64,000 nt of DNA, from assembly GCA_019722365.1 (NCBI GenBank), contig JADFUC010000954.1:1984001-2048000 (forward strand), given 5' to 3'. The translations under genes and the position numbers were made by a program. Under the pieces are notes generated by a model. The model did not search any database. It had not been told where the DNA came from and saw only the letters and a list, made by a program, of their open reading frames with translations. Positions 1 to 10,570 of this stretch are shown in pieces (position 1 is the stretch's first letter; each line of letters opens with the position of its first letter). Origin of the DNA: Lithospermum erythrorhizon. Lineage: Eukaryota; Streptophyta; Magnoliopsida; Boraginales; Boraginaceae.

Positions 1-518
1 TAACAGGGAGTACAACTTTCTACTCGAGGTTTCGTTCTGCATATTTACGACGACGTCTATTGAGACTATTGATAGTAGCAGTCCAATTGATGTATGTAGA
101 TTTGGTTAATACATGAACCAGAAGACCACAGGATCAAACTTCTAATTTGTATGTAATGACATCACTACACAAAATTTGATATTTCACTCACCTAAACAAA
201 ATCTATGAAAGATGTAATCAGTTAACATGATAATTCCAAAATTTGATAGGGGAAGCTACATAACCTGATGCCAATGTCAGCTGAAACAACTAATGTCCTT
301 TCAATCTGTTAGGTGCAAGAGATTCTAGTATCAGAAGTCAGAGATAAGCAGAACCTCGTCTGTTAATCAAAGTCAGAAATCGAAGAGTCGACTCCCTTTA
401 ATATATTGGGGAGAATTGAATGAGGCGAAAGCAATGAGCATATCCTCGCATTTACCTTGAATTGATATACCATGATGGCAATGCGTTGATCCAAACACAT
501 ATGCAGTGTTCAGGTAAG

Positions 519-3500
519 CTATTGATCTTTTCCTCCATGTTCCCTCATATCGAGGAAAGATGATATCCATTGCTTCCAAGAAGCGTCTTGTTGTTGCTCG
601 ATCCATGAAAGAAGACAACTATCCAACAAGCAGAAGAAGTTGACATAGAGAAGTTGATAGCTGACGGGGACAAATCGGAAGTTTATGACTTGGACAACTG
701 GCCAAACACCCCCCTCAAGAATAAATGCTGGAAGAAAATCCCTCTTGACATCTTCCTTAACTTGAGCTCCAGTTTTCCCCGTAGAAAACCCCATATAAGT
801 GAAGAACACAAGCAAATCCAGAGGCCCGAATAGTATACCATCAACTGCAACTTTAGTAGCAACAAACCGGACTGATTTAGGCTGCATATGCATTCGCAAC
901 CTTATAAAACGATCTAATCCTTGATACCTACAAGTCATAAACAATAAACAAAACCATGAGATTCGTATAATCAAATTCTTCAGACATAGCTCAAAAGAGT
1001 CGAGCCATTAAATTTTGATGTACATTTTTCCAGTCCTAGATTATAAGCTTCCACTTATTAGATAACACTTGTTTCTAACAAGAATGCAAGGTGGGCCCAC
1101 AATCCACAAGGTCCCATCGGAACCTAATTCTGATACCATGTAAAATATCATTTTGTATTCATATTAATTGTGTGCTTATACAAGGTGAGGAAGTCTATTT
1201 ATACATATGTCAATCCAATAAAAAAAGGAAACATATTAATAATGAAATCTTGCCAATATTCTAACAGTTCTGAACGAGTAATAATAAGAAACCTCGATAA
1301 AATTTAACTCGTGAGCACTAAGAAAGTCAGCCGCCAAAAGCTCCTATCTCGAACAAGCTACTAATGGAGACTCGGTTTTGACAGACACGTATTTCAGGTT
1401 TGATAATACATCAAAGTATCTGAACTTAGTAATAAACAACGAAAATATGTAAAGGGTCCAAATCTAGCCCCTCATTTTCACAATAATTCGCACTTTCAAC
1501 CACAGAGTGGAAAGAAAAATGGATTAGGATGATCATGTTTGTCCTTCCAGGCATTAGGTCTCGACCCTTGACAGTATTCAGTCATCTAACTAAGGTAATA
1601 AATTAATAAAATGTAATGCAGCAACTTTTGTCCCAGAGGCAAACTAAAACATGAAAAAATATCGATGCAGTCCAGGCATGTCTTCATCGAAGATATCTTA
1701 TTTCAAGATTATGTATTCTTAAATCAAAACTTTCGATTTTAAGCAATCTAATGCACTGGGGGGTAAAGGAGAAACCAACCAAAATCACAACATATCACAG
1801 TGTGCATTATTAACTCAGATTAGGTAATCAATTTAAGATACAGGCTTGAAGATTTCACATCTATACTATGTTATAGAACAATGCCCCATAAAAGGAATTT
1901 TATATCATTCCAAGCAAGTCACAAAAAATGTTATTTTTCAAACTAATAACTTCTTCATCCAAAGAAAGCCATAATATGTCACGTCTAAATGATAGAGGCA
2001 TCAAATACTCGAGTCTCAGGAACTAAGCTTCATGAAGAAGATGAAGTGTCACATGATGAAAGTCAATTTTCAATACCTTTTGTATGAGGAACCAATTTAC
2101 TCAAACTGACATGCACCAGTACGAAATTAGTCCTAACACCCTTATGCATGCCTTACTTACTAAGATGTTTGGTTGTAAGGGTATTGGCCTAGTGCCAAGC
2201 CAAAAATTAAAGGATAAAAAGCCCTTCGGATAGTGAAGTATGAAGGAGTTGACAGTTTAAAATCATAAAATTGAACACAATTCGTATCTCAAAGTCAAAA
2301 CTAGACCCCTAAAAGATATAACAATAGTTAAAGTTTCCACATTAACTGAAGAGGGAGTCTTTTAGCAATCTTTAACTAATCTTTAAAGATGTCCTCATAG
2401 TAAATAGGGGAAGAAAAACTAACCAGAAGTGACCAACTGGACCAACAAATGCAAAACCAAACATGCTAGTTGTAGCAACTCGTTTCCAGTTGATTCTGAA
2501 TCTCTCATCTTCATCCTACAGTTGAAATTTCATTCTTAATCAAATATGATCAACGAGAGTGATAAATTCAAAGTATAAAAAATAGATACAACAATTGACC
2601 GTAGATAGGTAATAGGTTATAATTCAATAGGAAGATTACTACACTAAATTCACAATAAATGGTTTGATTCTAGAAAATGCCTTACCAAGCAACATACTAA
2701 GTACAAAATCATCCCAAGTGATTAAAACAAATAGTTCTAGCAGTATGAACTGCAGGGAGTCAAGAATGCATTTCATTGTCTGACTCATAACAAAGATGAT
2801 ATATAATCTCTAAAATTGCATAAATGACAGACGTACATATACACCAAACACAGATGTAAGTCCACAGCCCTACCCACTCAATCACACATCCAAATTATTA
2901 TAATTTAACCAATTAACGGGAGAATAAACCAAACCAAGTCTTATCCCATTAAATGAGGTATGCTATATGAATACACCGTCGCCATTCATCTCTATGTTGA
3001 GTCATTTCCTCCATCACGCCCATAACCAATTAACGGGACAATATGACATAAAATTGCAGTCTTTTTTTACAGCTGGCATTACAAATATAGAGCAAAAAAT
3101 AACACATACCCAAGTACCAAAATCAACCAATAACAAAAAAAACACCCACATACATGAAGATTTCAACCTTAACATCCAATAAAAAAATTCAACAAAAATT
3201 TAAAAAAAAAATGGGAAAAAAATTACAGATAAGCTAGCATTACAAATATAGTGCAAAAACTAACACATACCCAAATGCCAAAATCAACCAATAACCAAAA
3301 AAACATCCATATGCAAAAAAAAAAAAAATCAACTTCAACATTTCTTTAATAACTAATCAAGAATATTTAAAAAGATTAAATATATGGCAAGAAAATTACA
3401 GATAAGCTAGCATTACAAATATAGCGCAAAAACTAACACATACCCAAATGCCAAAATCAACAAATAACAAAAAAAAATATCCATATACAAAAAAAATCAA

Positions 3501-3877
3501 CTTTAACATTTTTTAATAACCCATCAAAAATATTTTAAAAAATTAAAAATATGGCAATAAAGTTATAGATAAGCTAGCATTACAAATATAGTGCAAAAAC
3601 TAACACATACCCAAATGCCAAAATCAACCAATAACCAATAAAATGCATATACAAAAAGACTCCAACTTCACCATTTTCTTTAATAACCAATAAAAAAATT
3701 AAAAAAAAATGGAAAGAAAATTACAGATAATTGGTGTTGATGTTTGGTAGTAGTTAGATGAGTAACAGATTGAGCAGCAACATCACCAACCCCCCAAATC
3801 AACCCAGAGCTTATCACCTGCGTCTTTACTGGATGAACTGCTAGACTTTTTTGGTACAACTTCCAAAGCTTCAACAT
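519..3877 (-). CDS. Mpv17/PMP22 family membrane protein, 3 exons, 217 aa
   Basis: Members are small four-helix integral proteins of the inner mitochondrial, peroxisomal or plastid membrane, thought to act as channels or in membrane homeostasis. Exons on the minus strand are 3877-3725, 2515-2424 and 927-519. All junctions are GT-AG, phases match, and the joined frame is 654 nt. Exon 1 (residues 1-51) holds the family opening LWKLYQKSLAVHPVKTQ and the GVGDVAAQ motif. Exon 2 has the NWKRVATTSMFGFAFVGPVGHFW segment. Exon 3 holds the DGILFGPLDLLVFFTYMG helix, the WPVVQVINFRFVPV signature and the YQLLYVNFFCLLDSCLLSW helix, then a short polar tail. The length suits the family. The ATG at 3877 is the only one giving the conserved N-terminus. 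No obvious targeting peptide precedes the domain, so the organelle is uncertain. Intron 1 carries a tandem array and intron 2 an LTR fragment. Confidence 0.88.
1139..1266 (-). mobile_element. Very short LTR with adjacent tRNA-Met primer site (TRIM/Copia-like remnant)
   Basis: Read on the minus strand, this 128-base stretch begins TGTTAGAATA and ends TTTTACA, giving the TG...CA ends of an LTR. It has a TATA-like TGTATAAATAG inside. Directly after it comes TGGTATCAGA, the primer-binding sequence complementary to plant initiator tRNA-Met used by Copia and TRIM elements. A second LTR was not found; about 60 bases further on the sequence starts TGTTAGAA again but then diverges. It lies in intron 2 of the Mpv17-family gene, in the same orientation as the gene. 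Confidence 0.6.
3069..3735 (-). repeat. Tandem array, units of about 156-173 bp, in intron 1 of the Mpv17-family gene
   Basis: A block centred on (plus strand) ACAGATAAGCTAGCATTAC, followed by CACATACCCAAATGCCAAAATC and an A-rich tract, recurs with anchors at about 3069 (diverged), 3225, 3398 and 3565. The exon-proximal edge of the same block is at 3723. Spacings are 156, 173, 167 and 158. On the coding strand each unit includes the exon 1 end and 5' splice site (TTATCT then GTAATT). This is intact in the 3225 and 3398 copies and mutated in the 3565 copy. Confidence 0.8.
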
Positions 3878-4675
3878 TCTTGATTTTTTATTTTTTTATT
3901 GATTTAGAGGTTCAATTTTTGAATTTAATGCATCTGTGTGTTGTACATTTGCAGAAGATTGAATGAGGATGATTGGATGAGGATGGAAAGGGGGCGGAGA
4001 TGAGGGAGAGGTGGAGAAATAGGGAGGAGAAAGAGGAGAACAATTGGGGAGGCGGTAATGGGGGCTCCCTCCAATTTGATTTTATCTAATTTTGATTTTA
4101 GATGCTGAAACATTGATCAAATTATTATTATGATGCGTCGATTGAGATGCAGTGGATGAGCCAATGTCGTATCTTGATTTCGATTAGAGAAGGAGTAATC
4201 AACTATCAAAAAAGAAATGATCAAATGTATTACTATTTTTCTAGAATTATATGAGAAATGATGATTTATAAATTAAAGTTGGATAATTAATATATAAATG
4301 TATGTATTTTTTCTTACGAATATAAAAGGTTTAAGTTATATTTCCCTATTTTTGATCTCTTTCTTTAAATTAATCGTTTATCTTCGTAAAAGCTTGTTTA
4401 AATGCGATTTGTCCGATAAAAGAAACTTTCTTTTTTTAGATTCTTTTATTATAATCGTTACAATTATCTTTAAATGCATGCGTTTTTTACTGGATTCATT
4501 ATTTTACTAATATGGGTAATAATCTACTCAAACTCCATTCAATAACAACTAGATAGATCAATCGATTATGAATTTTAGATCGAGTAATGAATGAGGTGGT
4601 AGAGGCTAGTCCGAACGGGTGAATTTTAGACAGTGAACCTATTTGCGCTCAAACGAGTCAGACTAAATACACTCC

Positions 4676-4972
4676 GAAATAGTGTTAAAATGACTATTTT
4701 GTTCATAAGTAAAAGTTAATCAAACACTACATCTACAAATATTGAGGGCTATAATAGTAATTTCATAAGATTTTTTGTTACTATTTGAGTGTGAATTCAG
4801 CACCATACCCAAATAATTACTCAGTAGGCGAAATTTAAAGTCACATAAGAAACAGTGTTTTAAAAGGTGAGTGAAATGGTATTTGCTCCTATTTATAAGT
4901 ATTATAGTATTTGAGGATTTTTTCATTCGAGGGTAAAATAGTTATTTAAGTGATTTTTAACACTATTTTGAT
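4676..4972. mobile_element. MITE-like element between divergent genes
   Basis: The left end reads GAAATAGTGTTAAAATGACT. The reverse complement of the right end reads CAAAATAGTGTTAAAAATCACT, so the two ends form imperfect terminal inverted repeats around about 250 bases of AT-rich, non-coding DNA. Size and structure fit a miniature inverted-repeat element. It occupies the shared upstream region of the Mpv17-family gene and the gene at 5135. No clear target duplication was identified. Confidence 0.55.
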
Positions 4973-5134
4973 GTAGATATAATCACTCTTACTCGAGTCG
5001 ATAAAGGACACCCATGGAGTTCGAACCGAATCATTAACAACCCTTTCTGTAACCCAAATTCCAATATTTGAAAGCTACCCTACAGTACTACACCATCAAT
5101 CCCATCCCTCCCCCAAATCACCCACCCTTCAACC

Positions 5135-5461
5135 ATGTCTTACACCACCCCACCCTCAACCAGCACAATCAAGAACCCCAGAAAGCCAATGGGGTTCTTT
5201 GCAAACGCAGTAAAAAGAAAGCACAGCTACATCCAGTTCTTCGCCATGACTGGAATCTTCTTGCTTAGTGTAAGATCTTTAGGCCAAAAGTACAGACTCA
5301 AAAATCTTCAAGAAGATACTGAAGCATTGAAACAAGAACAAGAGGGGTTGATTAAGAGGATGAATGGTATCAAGAAAAGTCTGCTTGATGAGGCTCATAA
5401 AGAATCTTCTGGGGTTTTTGCTAATAGGCTTAGGGTACTTTTTGGTGATGAAAAAATGTAA
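5135..5461 (+). CDS. Small single-pass membrane protein with coiled coil, 108 aa, function unknown
   Basis: Single-exon frame starting at ATG 5135 in an AACCATGTC context, stop at 5459-5461. The product has a Ser/Thr/Pro-rich head (residues 1-15), a basic stretch around residues 25-31, one hydrophobic segment (about 34-50, QFFAMTGIFLLSVRSLG), then a charged Gln/Glu/Lys/Leu-rich stretch (about 52-90) that looks like a coiled coil, and a short tail ending GDEKM. This layout, a short head, one helix and a coiled coil, recurs in small plant membrane proteins of unknown role. I do not recognise a named family. An overlapping frame from 5068 (66 aa) is a shadow. Codon use and orderly domain structure support a real gene. 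It is divergent from the Mpv17-family gene, with start codons about 1.26 kb apart. Confidence 0.72.
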   Translation: MSYTTPPSTSTIKNPRKPMGFFANAVKRKHSYIQFFAMTGIFLLSVRSLGQKYRLKNLQEDTEALKQEQEGLIKRMNGIKKSLLDEAHKESSGVFANRLRVLFGDEKM

Positions 5462-8279
5462 TCTTTTTTGGGGTTTGTAGTGTTTTGGGCAATTTAATGG
5501 ATTTTTTTATGGTTATTGGCTTAATAAAAGAGGATGAAATGACCCAATATGGTGATAAATTGGGACATTGTGTTTATATAGCCAACCCCACTTAGTCGGA
5601 TATGGTTGGTTTGTTTTGGTTTATATTGTTTGATCGATTAATTGACTGTATTGTGAAATGATTTTTAGGGGTTTAGACCAATGGAGCTTCAGTTTTGGGG
5701 GTTTGATGACATTTTCTTGATTAATTATAATAATTGTTTAGATGTGTAGCTCGTTTTGCTATATTTTGATGATGTATTTTCAGTTAGGAAATTATCATAA
5801 GAAGATCACCTTTCGTGTTGCGTTGTTTAATTCTTATCTGCTGGTTGGGATTTGTATGGAACATAGATGGGTTGTTTCGTTTCAGATTTCTGATAGTTTT
5901 GTAGATCACTGATTGCCTCTTTCTAAAAGTTAATTCTCGGTAGGATATTAGGGAGTCAGATTGTGGGCATATGTGATTAAAATGATCGTAGAGGCCTTAC
6001 GTGTTAAATGGACAAGAGGCGAAGGAAAGCTACTGATTTATTGAAAGTTTGGTTATGAAAAATATGAATTAAGTGGGCGATTTATTTGATTCTCTGCAAA
6101 TGTAATTATGATCCTAGAGAAACAAACTACCAGAATCTGGTTTTAGATTAATGTACTCGGTGAATTCTCTATGCTCTGATGAATATACTAGAGCAATGCT
6201 CTTCGTTATTGTGAATATCTTGGTACAGAGGTTTTGGGTCGGTGCCTCGGTGGGGAGTCTTTCCTCTCTGTAGTCACTAGAGGCCAACTGAGTATGCTTC
6301 TTCTTGCTAATCTCCTATTGTAGAAAGATTATCTTGAATCTGTGTCAATCTGGATTAGTATACCTTATTTCTGATCTGTCAAGGTTTTTTCATTTATATT
6401 TTTGTTGTTCTTTGTGGATACCCGTATGAAGGTTCATGTAGCATAGGGGTATTTAGGTGGGGTTCATACAATACTTGCTAAATAGGTATTCGTGATATGG
6501 TATACATAAATGCCAGAACTTCCCCAAAGACTGGCAACTAGAGAGATCACTCACTGAGAAAATTTGGTATCCTAGCTAGTTGTCACTACCCTAGGGTAAT
6601 TTTTTCCTTGTGGGTGTCTCTACTCTGCTAACCTGAATCCCCACCACAAGGATGCTTGTCTTGACTGTGAAGATTGTCTGCAACCACTTTGCTTTAACAC
6701 CTCTTTCCTCTGAACGTAAGTATGCTGGTATACTTCCATTACTCTGTGTATCATGGTGGTGTTTGAGTTTATGACTTTTTCTGATGTAAATGATGATTTA
6801 AAATACAATGATGTTCATGACAGGAATGGTGGTTTAATTATGTATGTTATGATCTCTGGTCCAGGGGGGAAATATGGCTTGGTCCTAGATGATAATTTTT
6901 TGTTATCTTCTTCTTTGTTGTAGACTTGTAGTTATTATCCTTGGTACAGTCCTGTTTATTTATTTAGCTACATATATTTGGCTTTGATTGTTTTGCATGC
7001 TGGAATATGAAGTGTCCCTTTTATGGCTGGGAAATGAGGTGATGAGCACTGTATATTTTTGTATCTGTCATTAAAAGAGAGGGGAGACTCATGACTTCCT
7101 CTGGTCCCCTTTCTACTAAAATCTACTAACCCCCCTTTTTCATCGCTTTCGGATGTGAATTAGTTAAAGCCTAAGCTCATAGCAGTGAGATGCACATGCA
7201 CTGGTAAACCATAGCAGGTTACCAATTACTCTTAGTATTCACCATAAAATTATAGGCAGCTCTCTCTAGTTGTGAATCTGTTATTTTTTTGTCCAGATTT
7301 CTGCTCGTCATGTTTTACAATGAAGATTATTGGGTTATTCATGAAAATAGAGAGGCGTAGACGTGAACTAATAGGTTTGCTATAAAGAACAGGAATATGG
7401 ATGGAAAAGAGGAACGGGGAGCACCCCGGGAGTGAGAAATCTTCCTCCCCCGCCTCCTGTATACCGAAGTCAAGTATTCCTAGTTTCAGATGTATGCTGT
7501 GTACATTGCTAACGCGGTCCTTCAAATCTCGAACTGGAATATTGCAAGAGATAATAGCCAAAGTTTATGGGTGTCACAATCAGCTTGTTGATAAAGAATC
7601 ATACATGGAACATAAGCATATATCAATTGCATGTGAGCTATGAAAAATTGCACTGAGTTTTTATGGAATTGTGGGGAATAAAACTGTTGAATTGCGGTGT
7701 CACTTCAGAAAGTAAAGACACTGGGACAATGCAATTATGTCTTTATTATTCACAGCAAAATCATGGAGAAAACATTAGTATAGTATATGTTTACGATAGT
7801 TTTTCATAAACAATTCATACAAGGTTGCTCTTGAGAGAAATTGAACCTATATTACAGAGGAAGGTTAGATATGCCACAACAAACTACCAACTCTTTATTA
7901 GTTGAGTTATAACTCGGGAGCCACACTTCTCAATTTTAACATGTTATGGATGATACGTTACACCTTATATATAACGTTTGATATATTTGTTTAAAATCAT
8001 GATATGTATCATGCTTATAACTTTATATTTATAAAATTAGTTTCAGAAACCAAATAAACCATGGATTCGAGGATTGAAGGTACTTCGTAATACTTCTATA
8101 TTATCAATTTGATGATAAGGAGAGTAATTATTACTACATATTTTAGCTTAAATAACACTTTTCGATAATGTTTTTAAAAAATGTTAAAATATATTTAACA
8201 ATGTGAAAAATTTACAGTTATAAGGGGTCGACATCATAGGCTAACACAGTGACATGTAAGATAATTAGTGAACACTAAA
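5462..8279. other. Intergenic stretch with no supported gene
   Basis: The first few hundred bases are probably the 3' UTR of the small gene at 5135. The rest is moderately AT-rich single-copy-looking DNA. It includes two overlapping opposite-strand frames near 7250-7643 (103 and 80 codons); neither resembles a known protein and their overlap suggests chance. I see no tRNA and no clear transposon ends here. Confidence 0.4.
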
Positions 8280-8516
8280 TGAATCAATTGGATGATAAGA
8301 CTGCTTGATGATATGATGGAGCAAGAATGTTGTGTGGCTTACTTGGAACCTTTGCTTGGCTCAATAGAAATAAGCTTGTCTTTGAAGGGAACAAAGTTAT
8401 CATTAACAATGCCATCAAACTTGTACTTGATTATAAGACAACAACAGACATATTAGTGGAATCATGTAATACAATGGAAGGAAATAGTTTTACAAACAAC
8501 AATGATTGGTAGAAAA
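8280..8516 (+). pseudogene. LINE reverse-transcriptase C-terminal fragment
   Basis: The frame ending at 8512 includes GTFAWLNRNKLVFEGNKV followed by a helical stretch. This resembles the (W)xxRNKLVFEG segment near the zinc-binding/RNase H end of plant LINE and non-LTR retroelement proteins. Only about 60 codons are present, with no upstream polymerase motifs, so it is a short relic. The alternative is a chance frame. Confidence 0.4.
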
Positions 8517-8560
8517 TATACCTCATTGTGCTTCACTAAACTTTATTTTGAATCGAGAAT

Positions 8561-8880
8561 AATCCCTATTCCGATCCATATAGTTGCTATTTAAATTACA
8601 TAATTAATATTTCCTTTATCATACATTTTGAAGATTGACTCAAAATTATTCACACTATATATGCATCTATTGCTTTTAAACTTATATATATATAATATTA
8701 TATTGTATAATATTTTGTAAAAAATACATGAAAAATAGTTTTTTTTTAACTTTTAGTAACAAGATAATTTTGATTCAAATCGAATTAGTGTGTATCAATT
8801 AAGATTGCACATATAATTTATTAGTTTTGATTATTGAAAAACATAAAGTGAACAATCTTTTAGGGATGAAAGTAGTAATA
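8561..8880. mobile_element. Degenerate MITE-like element (Stowaway-type ends)
   Basis: The right end, read in reverse complement, is TACTACTTTCATCCCTAAAAG, matching the plant TACTCCCTCCGTCCC-type terminus. The left end AATCCCTATTCCG is a poorer match. The inner motif GATAATTTTGATTCAAATC recurs in the clearer MITE at 39611-39885. Boundaries are approximate. Confidence 0.35.
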
Positions 8881-9199
8881 TAATTTATTGATGTTTTCCA
8901 GATATGTTCGTAAGCTGGCAACTATATGTCTATATATCAACCATTGTGTCTAGGACCCTGCTTCGGTTGGTAAATAATTAAAGTGTTAATCTTAACATTA
9001 AATATAACACAGCAGTATGGATTTGACTCATAGGAACAAATTTTACGTTAAATTGGTCACAATAAATTGAAGCCTTTGTCAAGCTGAAGCGCATTTCCCG
9101 AGGCCTAGGCAAAATTAAATAATAGGACCCCTAATATAATCAATAAAAAATTTATTAAATCGGCTTCTGATATTTTTTAAAAGGAATTATTTTGCTACA

Positions 9200-10570
9200 A
9201 TTATAAATTACAAAAAGCGATTTCTCAGCATTCTTTGATGCAAAGCTAAATGATAATAGAATTGATATCTATATTTACTAACATCTCACTTTGATGGATA
9301 CAATTGATAAATCATTCAATGCTTTTCTTGGGGCGTTGTTGAACTTCGGGTAAGTTTTAAGCAAGCTTCAGCTTTGGAAAAGCTTCTCTCTGCTTGGCCA
9401 GCTACGAGAAAGCGAGCCGCAGTTAATAAAATTCGATATACAGGTGAGACATTCGGATAGCAATCCGATTTTTTAACAAATTCCAAAATTTCAACCGCCC
9501 GACATTGACACGTACGGTAGGTCGATTGCAAAAATGTGATTCAAGGTATATATCGGTATTTAAATGATATCGGATGAATCATTATGAGATAAAATATTTG
9601 TAAGATGAATACAATAATTTTTAATTCATCATCATCCAGTGACTTCAAATTATTTGAATCAAATAGAAAATCAAATATATTTTCAAATGCATTTAGTTGT
9701 TCAAATCTTTGTTTCAATGACATTACATACACGCTTTAACTTCAAGAAATAATTAATTCTAAAAGACTCTTCTATGGATTGTATTTCTTCATTGAGATCA
9801 TTTTCATCTGGTTGTTTTTACACAATATTCGGCGTTTTGTTGATAGGATCCGCGTTAAATATCGATAAAACATGCGCTAACGATCTCCAAACTCTTTTCA
9901 CTTATCAACGTTCCTAAACTTTTTCAAAATATGACATCGCTGTCTTTCACTTGATTTAGCGCGATTAATTTAATGTTCATATTTTTTGTTTTGTAATTAA
10001 CTTCTTAATCATATTAATAGCAAATAAAATGTCATACCAAATAATTATGCCAAGTAAAAATTCAAAGTTCTCGATAGAAGTAATCCAAACTTTGTGCTTC
10101 ACTTATTTGTTTTTGCATGCTTGGAAGATTCACATAGATTAAATCAAACTAATCTTATTTGTGAGGGGCTGAAATCTAATGGCTTTTACATTTTAACTCT
10201 ACTCTCCTGAGTATTTGACAAAGATTTCAGGTAAATGATGAAACGTTGTCAATTAAGATCTTCCGTCTTTCAGACAGACTGAAAATACGCGAATATATAT
10301 GTTGCACAACTCCAAAAAAAGATTCGGCTTTGACGAGAATGTGCCGTATACATTTAGAGTAAGATTTGAATTGCATAATGACATGACATATCTGATGCTC
10401 TAGGAATGTCTTGAACACGCTTGATGTTTACCTTTAAATACAATAGAACCCAGTTATCATAGCTTTGCCCTCTTATATAGTGACATTAAGATCAGTAGTT
10501 TTAAAATATCTAACGATTTGCTTTAAAAGATCGATCAAAGAAGTGTCATCTACCTTCAAAAATTCTAGTA
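9200..10570 (-). pseudogene. hAT-type (zinc-finger MYM-like) transposase pseudogene
   Basis: Several minus-strand frames together follow the order of plant hAT transposases with a TTF/MYM-type finger. FLKVDDTS and a Leu-rich stretch lie near 10560-10480. KAESFFGVVQHIYSRIFSLSERRKILIDNV is at about 10340-10240. RFEQLNAF...FLFDSNNLKSLDDDEL is at about 9715-9620. YRILLTAARFLVAGQAERSFSKAEACL is at about 9450-9350, and a dimerisation tail (LNDLSIVSIKSEM..NIDINSII) near 9320-9250. The AERSFSK motif is the hallmark of the hAT C-terminal dimerisation domain. Stops and frameshifts interrupt it throughout and the N-terminal finger was not found, so it is not functional. Confidence 0.75.

Noticed and set aside
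2967..3182. 71-codon plus-strand frame
   Set aside because: It is antisense within the tandem repeat array of the Mpv17-family intron.
7250..7643. Overlapping frames of 103 and 80 codons on opposite strands
   Set aside because: Neither resembles a known protein and no supporting exons were found nearby.
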